From the NCBI GenBank assembly GCA_910587505.1, contig CAJULD010000009.1, forward strand, positions 24,452-88,451: a stretch of DNA of 64,000 nucleotides. Direction: 5' to 3'. This document shows positions 36,057-44,322 of this stretch, piece after piece. A program made the position numbers and the translations under genes. The notes beneath the pieces are model-generated. The model saw only the letters and a program-made list of their open reading frames with translations, did no database searches and was not told the origin of the DNA. Within the stretch, counting starts at the first letter, position 1; each line of letters starts with the position of its first letter. Source of the stretch: an uncultured Oscillospiraceae bacterium (GTDB lineage: Bacteria; Bacillota; Clostridia; Oscillospirales; Oscillospiraceae).

Positions 36057-36355
36057 CGAACAGCACCTCCCCATGGAACATTTTCCGCGGATTTTCCGCA
36101 GCTGCGCAGCACCGCGCACTCCACTCTCGCCCGGAGCGTACAGTCCAGCGCCCCCCTGTCCACCACCGTCACCCTGGCGGAGGAGACCTCCAGCCGTTCC
36201 AGCGTCTCCAGCACCGTGGCGCGGATCTGCCTGCCGTACTGGTTCATCACGCTGCTGGAAAGAGAAAGGGCGATGCCGCCCTCTCCCGGCTCTACGGTCA
36301 CCTGCGCGTCGCTGGACTCCAGCGTCCCGGCGGCAGCCGGCTTCATGATTTCCAT
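36053..36355 (-). CDS. citD: Citrate lyase acyl carrier protein (gamma subunit)
   Basis: The protein has 100 residues, starting MEIMKPAAAGTLESSDAQV. The prosthetic-group serine is Ser14, in the AGTLESSD context, exactly where it sits in characterised CitD proteins. VEPGEGGIALSLSSSVMNQYG follows. The ATG at 36355 follows AAAGGAGG by 8 bases. First gene of the citDEF operon. Confidence 0.96.
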   Translation of the reverse strand: MEIMKPAAAGTLESSDAQVTVEPGEGGIALSLSSSVMNQYGRQIRATVLETLERLEVSSARVTVVDRGALDCTLRARVECAVLRSCGKSAENVPWGGAVR

Positions 36356-36406
36356 ATTCTGTGCCTCCTTTATCCGTAAATTGTTATGGGGTTCGTCTTT
36401 GAACAC

Positions 36407-36435
36407 AATGTATCACATTTTTTCCTTCCCGCCAA
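36407..36435 (-). promoter_or_regulatory. Promoter of citDEF
   Basis: TTGGCG (36435-36430) and TACATT (36412-36407) on the minus strand, spacing 17. The weak -35 is consistent with activator dependence on the LysR protein. Confidence 0.6.
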
Positions 36436-36453
36436 ATACGCTTTTCCATCCGC

Positions 36454-36477
36454 CGCCATAAATTCTGTCTTATGGCG
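36454..36477. promoter_or_regulatory. LysR-type operator candidate between citD and lysR
   Basis: CGCCATAA (36454-36461), 8 bases, then TTATGGCG (36470-36477): a perfect 8-bp-arm dyad of LysR-box size. It lies 18 bases outside the citD -35 and 13 bases before the lysR -35, the normal place for an activating LysR site that also represses its own gene. Confidence 0.65.
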
Positions 36478-36489
36478 CGGACGTTTTGT

Positions 36490-36517
36490 TTGACATTTTT
36501 AAGGGGCATGTTATGAT
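36490..36517 (+). promoter_or_regulatory. Promoter of the lysR gene
   Basis: TTGACA (36490-36495) and TATGAT (36512-36517), spacing 16. Confidence 0.7.
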
Positions 36518-36578
36518 AGAGAAAAGGCGCGCCTTATGCGCTTTGGACGTTATGACGAAAAAGAAGGGGGATTTTTCT

Positions 36579-37499
36579 ATGAATCTGAAGCAGGCGCACT
36601 ATATCAGCACCATCGCCCGGGAGGGCAGCATCACCGCCGCTGCAAAAAAGCTCTATGTCAGCCAGCCCTCCCTCAGCCAGATGCTCCGGCAGGTGGAGGG
36701 GGAGCTGGGCGTGGCCCTCTTCGACCGCAGCCAGTCCCCCTTTCACCTGACCTTTGCCGGAGAGAAGTATCTTCAGGCCGCCCAGACCATTCTGGCCGCC
36801 AACGAGCGGCTGGAAAACCAGATTCAGGAGATCCGGGAGGAGAACAGCGGGCGGCTCCGCCTGGGCATCAGCGTCCAGCGGGCCATGCAGGTGCTTCCGC
36901 TGACCCTGCCCTGGTTCTGCGCGCAGTTTCCCCATGTCACGCTGGAGGTAACGGAGCGGGGCAGCGCCCATCTGGAGGAGCTGGTCTGCCGGGGGGAGAT
37001 CGATCTTGCCCTGGCCGCGCTGGAGTCGGGGAGCTCCCGGCTGGCCTACGAACTGATCGAGGAGGAGGTCATCGGTATTCTGGCCGGAGAAAAATCCCGG
37101 CTGGCCGCCCGCTTCCCCAGCGGTACGGCCGTCACGCCGGATATGGCCGGAGAGGAATCCTTTGTCAGCCTGAAGGAGGGGCACAGCATCCGGGTGGTGC
37201 AGGACGCCCTGTTCCGCCAGTATGGCATATCACCCAAAATTCTGCTGGAGACCGACTCCCTGGAGGTAGCCCGGCGGGTGGCGCTGGGTACGGGGAGCTG
37301 TATGCTGTGCTCCGACATCTATGTGGACGGCATGGTCCGGCGGCACGGGGCGTTCTATCCCCTGAGAGATTACGAGAATCACCGGCACTTTTACGCCTGT
37401 TACCCCAGGGAGGAACACCTGCCGAAGTATGCCGCCGGGTTCATCCGGATCGTCTCCCAGGTGCTCAGTCAGAAGACGCTGCTGGCGGAGTCCCGCTGA
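36579..37499 (+). CDS. LysR-family regulator, divergent from citrate lyase genes
   Basis: The protein has 306 residues. Residues 1-60 form the LysR helix-turn-helix: MNLKQAHYISTIAREGSITAAAKKLYVSQPSLSQMLRQVEGELGVALFDRS. An effector-binding domain follows (LRLGISVQRAMQVLPLTLPWF, GEIDLALAAL, GTGSCMLCSD). The ATG at 36579 follows AAGGGGG; in-frame ATGs further upstream are in the promoter. Divergent placement beside citD and the dyad between them indicate control of citrate fermentation genes, with citrate or a related acid as likely inducer (inference). Confidence 0.92.
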   Translation: MNLKQAHYISTIAREGSITAAAKKLYVSQPSLSQMLRQVEGELGVALFDRSQSPFHLTFAGEKYLQAAQTILAANERLENQIQEIREENSGRLRLGISVQRAMQVLPLTLPWFCAQFPHVTLEVTERGSAHLEELVCRGEIDLALAALESGSSRLAYELIEEEVIGILAGEKSRLAARFPSGTAVTPDMAGEESFVSLKEGHSIRVVQDALFRQYGISPKILLETDSLEVARRVALGTGSCMLCSDIYVDGMVRRHGAFYPLRDYENHRHFYACYPREEHLPKYAAGFIRIVSQVLSQKTLLAESR

Positions 37500-37512
37500 A
37501 AGGGGCTCCGCA

Positions 37513-38292
37513 TTATCCCAGCGTCACATCCAATGCCAGCATAAACGTAAATCCCGCCATGAAGGACAGCGTTCCCAGATTGGAATGCTCCCCGGCGGAC
37601 GCCTCCGGGATCAGCTCCTCCACCACCACATAGAGCATGGCCCCCGCCGCGAAGCCCAGCAGGCCGGGCAGCGCGGGAAGGATCAGCCCCGCCGCCCAGA
37701 TGGTCAGCCCCGCCGCAACCGGCTCCGCCATGCCCGACAGAACCCCGTACACAAAGGCCCGGCCTCTGCTCATGCCCAGCCCCCGGAGCGGCATGGCGAT
37801 AATGGCGCCCTCCGGGAAATTCTGAATGGCGATGCCGATGGACAGAGCCAGCGCCCCGGCGGCGGGAATGGATTCGTTTCCGGCCATCCAGCCCGCCAGC
37901 ACCACCCCCACCGCCATCCCCTCCGGGATGTTGTGCAGAGTGACGGCCAGCGCCAGCATGGTCGTCCGCTTCAGCTGTGTGCGCGGCCCTTCCGCCCGGT
38001 TGCTGTCCTGATGCAAATGGGGAATGATCCGGTCCAGAGCCAGCAGGAACAGCACGCCCAGCCAGACCCCGGCGGCGGCCGGGATAAAGGCCCGCCGCTC
38101 CAGATCCGCCGCCTGCTCCAGCGCGGGGAGCAGCAGGCTCCAGATGGATGCCGCCACCATGACGCCCGCCGCAAAGCCGGTCAATACCCGCTGCAATTTC
38201 GGATGAAGCGCGCCGCGCATGATAAAAACACAGGCGGCGCCCAGCGTCGTGCCGGCAAAGGGCAGTAATATTTCCCGTATCGCTTCTGACAT
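37513..38292 (-). CDS. ZIP-family metal transporter
   Basis: The protein has 259 residues and eight hydrophobic segments. ZIP motifs are present: LALAVTLHNIPEGMAVGVVLAG (HNxPEG in helix 4) and IAIQNFPEGAIIAMPLRG (second conserved helix, NFPEGA with the first His replaced by Gln/Asn as in the GufA clade). The internal loop DRIIPHLHQDSN is a short His-containing stretch. It imports Zn2+ or another divalent ion. The gene is convergent with lysR, with 13 bases between stops. Confidence 0.9.
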   Translation of the reverse strand: MSEAIREILLPFAGTTLGAACVFIMRGALHPKLQRVLTGFAAGVMVAASIWSLLLPALEQAADLERRAFIPAAAGVWLGVLFLLALDRIIPHLHQDSNRAEGPRTQLKRTTMLALAVTLHNIPEGMAVGVVLAGWMAGNESIPAAGALALSIGIAIQNFPEGAIIAMPLRGLGMSRGRAFVYGVLSGMAEPVAAGLTIWAAGLILPALPGLLGFAAGAMLYVVVEELIPEASAGEHSNLGTLSFMAGFTFMLALDVTLG

Positions 38293-38334
38293 TCTCCGTC
38301 CTCCTGATCCACTGTCTGTTGGTGCAGCTTCTCA

Positions 38335-38377
38335 AAGAAACCGTCCCTATAAGGATGACCTTACAGGGACGGTTTCT
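38335..38377. terminator. Strong bidirectional terminator upstream of the ZIP gene
   Basis: AAGAAACCGTCCCT-A-TAAGG and CCTTA-C-AGGGACGGTTTCTT pair over about 19 bp with a 4-base loop. It ends the leftward blaI/blaR1-like operon before the ZIP gene. Confidence 0.85.
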
Positions 38378-38397
38378 TGCGCCGGAACGGATATTTT

Positions 38398-40524
38398 TCA
38401 GGACGCGTCAGGGATAATGGAAACACTGCCCCTTACATTTCTCAAAGGGCCGTCCGGGGCCTGGAGGTACAGCTGAAAGGTTCCGGGCTTCGTTGCCGGA
38501 GGCCCGACGGTAAAATCCGCAATACATTCCAGCGGTTCGCCCGGCTGACGCAGGTTATCCACTGACCAGCAGGACACATCGTTTTGCCCGTCCTTTGCGA
38601 AAAAGACCTTCATTCTGTTTCCCGTTTTCGCTGAAATGTCGTACAGAATTTCATCCCCGTCGGACAATGTGTATTCCCCCAGGAAGACAGTTTCTCCCGC
38701 CGCTACGGTCTTGAAATCAACGGGGATTATTTCTGCATCGGTTTTATCATCCGGATCCTCCATATCCCCCAGCAGTTCAATCACTTCCGCCTCGGTCATA
38801 TGGGAAACGCCTGTGATCCTGTTTTCCGCGTCACGGACAATTTTGATATTGACGGTTCCTTTCGGGTTCATATTCAGCGTGTAAACGGATTTGTTGGGCC
38901 GGATGTCCAGAAAGATGTTGACAAGCTGTCCCTGGCAGTAGTAGTCCCTGCCCTCCATCGTAACGCCCACAGCCCGGTATTCCGCCGCCTGTGCTTCGGC
39001 CCATTCTTTCTCCTGCTTTTCTTCCAGCTCGTCAAATTCTTCGCCCCGGTTCAGTTTATCAAAGAGCATGGATTGAAAAGCCAGGTTTCCATCTTCCAGC
39101 GTCCTGTCCAGCCAAAGTTCCAGTTCCGCTTCGTCCATGCGGTCCGTTAAAGTGGAGAAAAACGCCATTTCTTCATCGGCATACGCTTTTTCAGCGAAAT
39201 CAGCAAACAAAGAGGAATTTGTGTCAAGCCGACGTACAGCAACAGAGAAAAACGCAAAGTCCCCATCCGCATAGAGTCTCTCCAGCCATTTCTCCTGAGT
39301 GTTTTCATCCAGTCGCGGGAAAGTGATTTCAAACAGCGGTAGGCTGTCAGCCTCATAATACCGCTCCGCCTGGGCCCCATAGTCCCTGCTGCCTGTGTTC
39401 CCCTGCGTGGGAGTTTTATCCGCCGCCGCCTGGGGCTTGCCTGCTGTACGGTCAACCGCCGCGGCAACGGGGTAAACGCCAACAAAAACTGCCCCGAGCA
39501 TCAGGCACAGCGTCAGCGCACCCGTCAAAAGGCGTATTGCCGTTGACTTCTTCTTAAAATCCATAATTGCGTTTATCCTCTCTTTCAATAGCTGTTTATT
39601 TTCGCTTAAAGTAACAGCACCGGGATTTTCTCTGTATCTCCCCACTGCCGCCATCGCGTCAAGCAGGGTTTTCCCGTAGTCCTGCGCATGATCGCATCCC
39701 ATTTTTGCAAGAACTGCCTCATCGCAGGAAAATTCGCACGCCTTTGTGACTTCCCGGCTCATAAGATATACAAGCGGGTTAAACCAGTGCAGGCAGACCG
39801 TAACCTGTACCAGCCACTTATAGAACATATCCCGCCGTTTGTAATGCGTCAGCTCATGCAGGATGATATAGCGAAAATCTTTTTCAGGAATATCTGCGCT
39901 GGGCAGTACGATACACGGACGGAAAAAGCCAATCAGCAGAGGGGAAGAAACCAACGGATTGACGCATAATTCAATGGGCTTTTTGATGCCCGACTGCTCC
40001 GCAACAACAGAAAGTCCGTCTAACCGCTCAATGTCAGAAACCGGGGTCAATCCAGCACGGATATACCGCATAAAGCCCTGATAGATTGTTATTTTTCGTA
40101 TCAGCAAGCCCAGCGCGGCCACCAGCCACACCAGCCAGATATGATTGATTAACAACACTCCAATATCTTGAAGTGGGTGGGCAGTTGTTACATCATCTGT
40201 CGGACTGCTTACCGTTTCATTGTGATGTTCCGTCCCAATAGCGGGAGCAAGATTGCCTCCCGGGACGTTTCGCAGAAGCTGTTGCTGCGGCGGCAAAGGA
40301 GCGGCCTGTGTGATTGCCTGATCGACCGTCTGATACGCCTTTCCCATCAGGCTTACTTCCGGCCCGAAGGGGAGCAGCAGCCGCAAAACAACAACCATCC
40401 AAATGTAATACTGCCATTGCCGGCTGATTTTGTCTTTCCAAAACTGTTTTCCCAGCAGCAGGGCCAGAATGAGCAATCCACCGGAAACGGACATGGACAG
40501 GAAGATTTTAAAAACTGCGTTCAT
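38398..40524 (-). CDS. BlaR1/MecR1-like M56 membrane peptidase with an unusual C-terminal sensor region
   Basis: The protein has 708 residues. Membrane helices occur near residues 10-30, 38-55, 125-145 and 328-352. Between the third and fourth lies the M56 protease domain: IILHELTHYKRRD (zinc HExxH variant HELTH) and ACEFSCDEAVLAKMG. In BlaR1 a penicillin-binding domain follows the last helix. Here instead residues 395-520 contain about three degenerate 34-residue repeats (FPRLDENTQEKWLERLYADG; RRLDTNSSLFADFAEKAYAD; DRMDEAELELWLDRTLEDG), then a beta-rich end. It likely cleaves the BlaI-like repressor upon a signal other than classical beta-lactam acylation. Confidence 0.88.
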   Translation of the reverse strand: MNAVFKIFLSMSVSGGLLILALLLGKQFWKDKISRQWQYYIWMVVVLRLLLPFGPEVSLMGKAYQTVDQAITQAAPLPPQQQLLRNVPGGNLAPAIGTEHHNETVSSPTDDVTTAHPLQDIGVLLINHIWLVWLVAALGLLIRKITIYQGFMRYIRAGLTPVSDIERLDGLSVVAEQSGIKKPIELCVNPLVSSPLLIGFFRPCIVLPSADIPEKDFRYIILHELTHYKRRDMFYKWLVQVTVCLHWFNPLVYLMSREVTKACEFSCDEAVLAKMGCDHAQDYGKTLLDAMAAVGRYRENPGAVTLSENKQLLKERINAIMDFKKKSTAIRLLTGALTLCLMLGAVFVGVYPVAAAVDRTAGKPQAAADKTPTQGNTGSRDYGAQAERYYEADSLPLFEITFPRLDENTQEKWLERLYADGDFAFFSVAVRRLDTNSSLFADFAEKAYADEEMAFFSTLTDRMDEAELELWLDRTLEDGNLAFQSMLFDKLNRGEEFDELEEKQEKEWAEAQAAEYRAVGVTMEGRDYYCQGQLVNIFLDIRPNKSVYTLNMNPKGTVNIKIVRDAENRITGVSHMTEAEVIELLGDMEDPDDKTDAEIIPVDFKTVAAGETVFLGEYTLSDGDEILYDISAKTGNRMKVFFAKDGQNDVSCWSVDNLRQPGEPLECIADFTVGPPATKPGTFQLYLQAPDGPLRNVRGSVSIIPDAS

Positions 40525-40904
40525 TGCTGCCCATGCCCTTTCTCCAGCAGCTTTTTCAAGTCCTCATATTCCTCGTCCGTCAGCAGCTCGCCCATAATCA
40601 GATTGGAAACCAGACCTTTTGCGCTGCCCTCATAGATCCTGTTCAGGAAAATTCTGGTCTGCGCCGTCTGGTACTCCGCTTCCGAAACAAGCGTGGTATA
40701 TTCGTTGCGGCGTCCAACCTTCCTGGCGCTCAAAAAGCCCTTATTTATCAGCCGCGACAGCAGCACAATCAGAGTGTTCTTTTGACAGGGCCTGCCCCTT
40801 GCGGCCAGCCCGTCCATAATACAGGGGAACAATGTCACCTCCGACCGGTTCCCCCATACGATTTTCATAATTTCAAGTTCGGCATCGGATATTTGTTGTA
40901 TCAC
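40521..40904 (-). CDS. BlaI/MecI-family repressor
   Basis: The protein has 127 residues from a GTG at 40904, 8 bases after GAGGAGG. It begins VIQQISDAELEIMKIVWGN, the penicillinase-repressor signature, with a winged helix (GRPCQKNTLIVLLSRLINKGFLSARKVGRRNEY) and a C-terminal dimerisation helix. Unlike BlaI, the AARxxxLPxxEL(L/E)xxx cleavage context is not obvious. It overlaps the M56 gene by 4 bases (coupled). An operator-like dyad lies just downstream of its promoter. Confidence 0.92.
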   Translation of the reverse strand: MIQQISDAELEIMKIVWGNRSEVTLFPCIMDGLAARGRPCQKNTLIVLLSRLINKGFLSARKVGRRNEYTTLVSEAEYQTAQTRIFLNRIYEGSAKGLVSNLIMGELLTDEEYEDLKKLLEKGHGQQ

Positions 40905-40924
40905 AGCAATCGCCTCCTCAATGT

Positions 40925-40976
40925 ATAACACAGTGTTATCGTTTTGTAGTATAACGCCTTGTCGTCCTTTTGTCAA
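40925..40976 (-). promoter_or_regulatory. Promoter and BlaI-type operator
   Basis: Minus-strand TTGACA (40976-40971) and TATACT (40953-40948), spacing 17. ATAACAC-A-GTGTTAT (40925-40939), a perfect 7-bp-arm palindrome, covers the start point; its ACA/TGT core is like other BlaI/CopY-family boxes. Confidence 0.8.
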
Positions 40977-41076
40977 GACGGAGGGAACGATTTTTCTCGC
41001 CTGCCGCACAGCCCGGCCGGTTCTGTCAGATCACAAAAAATAATCCCGGTTTTATCAGAGGGATCCCAAATCACAG

Positions 41077-41117
41077 AACCTGCGGAACGCCGGAAATACC
41101 CCGGCGTTCCGCAGGTT
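41077..41117. terminator. 17-bp-stem terminator between degV and blaI
   Basis: AACCTGCGGAACGCCGG (41077-41093) and its complement (41101-41117) pair around 7 bases. It ends the marR-degV operon. There is little T-rich sequence, but the stem is very stable. Confidence 0.75.
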
Positions 41118-41152
41118 TACTGCGTTGACTATATGACGCAGCGCGCGGCCTG

Positions 41153-42001
41153 TCACACGCCGCGCTCTACATAGGCCATGCCCAGCGCCCCCGGTCCGAT
41201 ATGGGCCCCGATGGTGGGTCCTACCGAACAGTAATGAAGCCGCCGGGGCAGGCGCCCCTTCTCCTTCAGTCCCGGCAGGAGGAGTTCCTCTGTGCTTTTG
41301 TCGTCTGAATACAGGAAATAGGAGGGGAAGTCGTCGTCGATGGGGTGCTCCTCCAGCAGCCTGGTCAGGTGCTTTACCGCCGCTGCCGTGCCGAAGGATT
41401 TGCCCACAATGGAGACCACGCCCTCCCGGACGGCGATCGTGGGCTTCAATCTGGTCATCGCGCCCAGCCCGGCCTGAAAGCCGCTGAGCCTTCCGCCCCG
41501 GCGGAGATACTCCAGCGTGTCGATCACCGCGAAGATTCGGATTTTGTCCTTCAGGCGCTCCAGCTCCGCGGCGATGGCGGAAGCGGGCAGGCCGCTGTCC
41601 CGCAGCTTACAGGCCAGATTAATCAGAATCTGCATTCCGGCGCTGGCTGTGATGCTGTCCACAATATAAATGGCGTCATATTCGCACATGCCCCTGGCAA
41701 TCTCGGCGCTTTGCAGGGTGCCGCTCAGCGCGCCGGACAGCAGGATCACCACGGCCTGATCCCCTTTGTCCCGGATTTCCTCAAAATAGCGGAGGAACGC
41801 CGCCGGCGTGGGCTGGGAAGTGGAGGGGAAAGCTTTGTTTTCCTGGAGCAACTGATAGAATGCGTCGTTGGACAGGTTTTTTCCCGCGGTGAAGGACGCG
41901 CTGCCAAACTGGATCGTCATGGGGACCACGTCGATCCTGCGCCGCCGGGCCGTGGCGGAGTCGAAATCCGCCGCGGAGTCGGTGATAATACGGATAGCCA
42001 T
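41153..42001 (-). CDS. DegV-family fatty-acid-binding protein
   Basis: The protein has 282 residues and starts MAIRIITDSAADF. DegV features are PSTSQPTPAAFLRYFEEI near residue 60, VILLSGALSGTLQSAEIA near 85 (the SSxLSGT-like lipid-binding loop), VDSITASAGMQILI and RRGGRLSGFQAGLGAMTRLKPTI near 160. FakB/DegV proteins present fatty acids to the kinase FakA. The ATG at 42001 is used because AGGAGGT lies against the upstream ATG (42010). It follows marR with 5 bases between, so a MarR-controlled membrane-lipid role is plausible. Confidence 0.93.
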   Translation of the reverse strand: MAIRIITDSAADFDSATARRRRIDVVPMTIQFGSASFTAGKNLSNDAFYQLLQENKAFPSTSQPTPAAFLRYFEEIRDKGDQAVVILLSGALSGTLQSAEIARGMCEYDAIYIVDSITASAGMQILINLACKLRDSGLPASAIAAELERLKDKIRIFAVIDTLEYLRRGGRLSGFQAGLGAMTRLKPTIAVREGVVSIVGKSFGTAAAVKHLTRLLEEHPIDDDFPSYFLYSDDKSTEELLLPGLKEKGRLPRRLHYCSVGPTIGAHIGPGALGMAYVERGV

Positions 42002-42006
42002 AGGGG

Positions 42007-42447
42007 TCATACCTCCTGCTGTATGTTCTCAAACAGATCCGCCGCCTGGCGGAGAAGGGGAAGGAGCGTCCGGACCTGGTCCTCGCCCATCCGGTCGATC
42101 AGCCGGCCGGAGAGGACCAGGCTCTGCCGGTGGCTCTCCTGATAGCGGGCCAGCCCCTCCGGCAGCAGTCGCAGCTCCACCTGCCGCCGGTCGGTCAGGG
42201 AGGGACGGCGGCTGATGAGCCCTTTCCGCTCCAGAGAGCGGAGAATGGCGTTCATCTGCGATTTCAGGATGCGGGTCCGGCGGCAGAGCGCCCCCGCCGT
42301 CAGGCACCCCCCGCCCTCCCGGGCCAGCAGGCCGCAGACCAGCGCTTCATTAAACGGCAGCGCCGGGCCGTGGCTTGCCGCCAGCCGCTGGTTGTCGATG
42401 ACGCGGGTTAAATCCAGCCATGCCGACAGAAGCTCTTCGTCCAGCAT
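42007..42447 (-). CDS. MarR-family repressor
   Basis: The protein has 146 residues. The winged helix is visible: LVCGLLAREGGGCLTAGALCRRTRILKSQMNAILRSLERKGLISRRPSLTDRRQVELRLL (DRRQ is the wing signature). Flanking helices dimerise. It heads the marR-degV transcript. Its promoter carries a perfect 19-bp-arm palindrome that overlaps the -10 element, so autorepression is expected. A MATE efflux pump is divergently placed 370 bases away and may be a target, although its own promoter shows no copy of the palindrome. Confidence 0.92.
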   Translation of the reverse strand: MLDEELLSAWLDLTRVIDNQRLAASHGPALPFNEALVCGLLAREGGGCLTAGALCRRTRILKSQMNAILRSLERKGLISRRPSLTDRRQVELRLLPEGLARYQESHRQSLVLSGRLIDRMGEDQVRTLLPLLRQAADLFENIQQEV

Positions 42448-42493
42448 CGTCCAGCCTCCCTTTCAACGTTGGCCGCCTCATTCTGCGTACAGG

Positions 42494-42549
42494 GAGGGCG
42501 GCATATAGTTCACTTTATGAACTATATGCCGCCCTCGCCGGTTTGTCAA
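42494..42549 (-). promoter_or_regulatory. marR promoter with long perfect palindrome
   Basis: Minus-strand TTGACA (42549-42544) and TATAGT (42526-42521), spacing 17. GAGGGCGGCATATAGTTCA (42494-42512) and its exact complement (42518-42536) flank CTTTA. The palindrome covers the -10 and start region. The core ATAGTTCA/TGAACTAT resembles MarR-family sites. Confidence 0.85.
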
Positions 42550-42760
42550 GAGGAAAAAGCAAATTTTTGCGGAAATCATTTCCGAAAACCTGCCGGACAG
42601 GCGGCAGAATCAAGCCCGGTACGCCGCAGCGGAAATGAACCTGATCAGGGGATCCCAGGGGCGGCGAAGTCCCCTGCGCGTGCTTCTGGTCCCTTTTTTC
42701 ACGGGGGAAAAGGACCGGAGAGGTCCCCGGCGGGGGCAAAAAGAAAAATTGAACTGGCGG

Positions 42761-42789
42761 TTGTCTTTCCCGGAAAGGCGTGCTATAAT
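42761..42789 (+). promoter_or_regulatory. Promoter of the MATE gene
   Basis: TTGTCT (42761-42766) and TATAAT (42784-42789), spacing 17. Confidence 0.7.
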
Positions 42790-42820
42790 CAGATTCAATA
42801 TGCATGAAAGGAGCCATTCC

Positions 42821-44215
42821 GTGAAAATCAAAGAGCTGTTCAGCGCCCACGATATGACCGTGGGGCCGCCCTGGAAGCGTATTATGGAATTTACCGTCCC
42901 CATGCTGATCGGGAATCTGGCCCAGCAGCTGTACAACACGGCGGATTCCATCGTGGTGGGACATTACGTCGGCGACAACGCCCTGGCGGCGGTAGGCAGC
43001 GCCGCCCCCATTCTGAACCTGCTGCTGGCCCTTTTCGTGGGCGTGTCCACCGGCGCGGGTATCGTCATCTCCCAGAACTTCGGCGCGGGAAAACGGGACA
43101 AGCTGAGCGAGTCTATCGGCAACTGCGTCACGCTGGCGGCCATCGCCTCGCTGGCCACCATGGCGGTGGGTCTGAGCGTTACCGGGCCCATGCTGCGCCT
43201 GCTGGACACGCCGGCCTCCATCATCGACTGGAGCGGCAGTTATCTGCGCATTATCTTCTGGGGCGTGGCCGGGTGCGCGTTCTACAACATCCTCTCCGGC
43301 ATCCTGCGGGGGCTGGGAGACTCCGTGTCCGCGCTGGCCTTCCTGCTGCTGTCCACGGTGCTGAATATCGGAATGGACATCTGGTTCGTGGCCGGTTTCA
43401 GAATGGGGGTGGCCGGGGTGGCCCTGGCCACCGTGCTGGCCCAGGGGATCTCCGCGGTCATGTGTCTTATCAAGCTGCTTCGGATGCAGGACGTGTTCGA
43501 CTTCACCCTCGACAGCCTCCGCCTGCGGCGGGACAGCGCCCTGCGCATCATCCGCATCGGCGTGCCCTCCGGCATCACCCAGGCCATTATGTCCGTGGCC
43601 ATGCTGGTGGTCCAGTCCCTGACCAACAGCATGAGCGAGGTGGTCATCGCCTGCAACGTCATCATCATGCGGGTGGACGGCTTCGCCATGATGCCCAACA
43701 TGTCCTTCGGGCAGGCCATGAGCGTCTACACCGGGCAGAACGTGGGCGCGGGAAAGATGGACCGGGTAAATCAGGGGCTCAGGCAGGGCGGCATGATGGC
43801 GGTGGGCTTCGCCTGCGCCATTACGGCGTGCCTGCTGCTGTTCGGCAAATATATGTTCGCCCTGTTCACCCACACGCCCGAGCTCATCGATCTGGCCAAC
43901 CGGATGATGCGCATCCTGGCCGCCGGTTACATTGCCATCGCCGTCAGCCAGGTCCTGGGCGGCATCATGCGCGGGGCGGGGGATACGGTGACTCCCATGT
44001 GGATTTCCCTGTTCACCACCATCGTGCTGCGGGTCCCCACCGCCTACGCGCTGGCATGGATCACCCGCTGCGAGGAGTGGCCCAACGGGAAGCCGGAGGC
44101 GCTGTTCATCTCCCTGCTGGTGCCCTGGGTGCTGGGCGCGGTGATTTCCGCCGTGGCCTACCGCCGGGGCAGGTGGAGAAGGCTGATGATGAACGATCCC
44201 GCGCTTCAACAGTAG
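42821..44215 (+). CDS. MATE-family multidrug efflux transporter
   Basis: The protein has 464 residues and 12 membrane helices, starting at GTG 42821 (VKIKELFSAHDMTVGPPWKRI), 7 bases after AAAGGAG. The usual MATE regions are present: FTVPMLIGNLAQQLYNTADSIVVGHYVGDNALAAVG in helix 1, VGVSTGAGIVISQNFGAGKRD, LRGLGDSVSALAFLLLSTVLNI and the mirror copy in the second half (FGQAMSVYTGQNVGAGKMDR, GIMRGAGDTVTPMWISL). These exporters use Na+ or H+ gradients. The ATG at 42800 would be almost leaderless and lacks a ribosome site, so GTG is preferred. Confidence 0.92.
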   Translation: MKIKELFSAHDMTVGPPWKRIMEFTVPMLIGNLAQQLYNTADSIVVGHYVGDNALAAVGSAAPILNLLLALFVGVSTGAGIVISQNFGAGKRDKLSESIGNCVTLAAIASLATMAVGLSVTGPMLRLLDTPASIIDWSGSYLRIIFWGVAGCAFYNILSGILRGLGDSVSALAFLLLSTVLNIGMDIWFVAGFRMGVAGVALATVLAQGISAVMCLIKLLRMQDVFDFTLDSLRLRRDSALRIIRIGVPSGITQAIMSVAMLVVQSLTNSMSEVVIACNVIIMRVDGFAMMPNMSFGQAMSVYTGQNVGAGKMDRVNQGLRQGGMMAVGFACAITACLLLFGKYMFALFTHTPELIDLANRMMRILAAGYIAIAVSQVLGGIMRGAGDTVTPMWISLFTTIVLRVPTAYALAWITRCEEWPNGKPEALFISLLVPWVLGAVISAVAYRRGRWRRLMMNDPALQQ

Positions 44216-44217
44216 AC

Positions 44218-44254
44218 AAGCGGACGGTCCGGGCAAAACCCGGACCGTCCGCTT
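44218..44254. terminator. Terminator between MATE and murJ
   Basis: AAGCGGACGGTCCGGG and CCCGGACCGTCCGCTT pair around CAAAA. The convergent genes on both sides can share it. Confidence 0.85.
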
Positions 44255-44322
44255 TCTCTGGAGCCTGCTTAAAGAAAAATTCCCCCTGCCGCTCCGACGG
44301 GGCGGCAAACAGCGGCCCTTCT

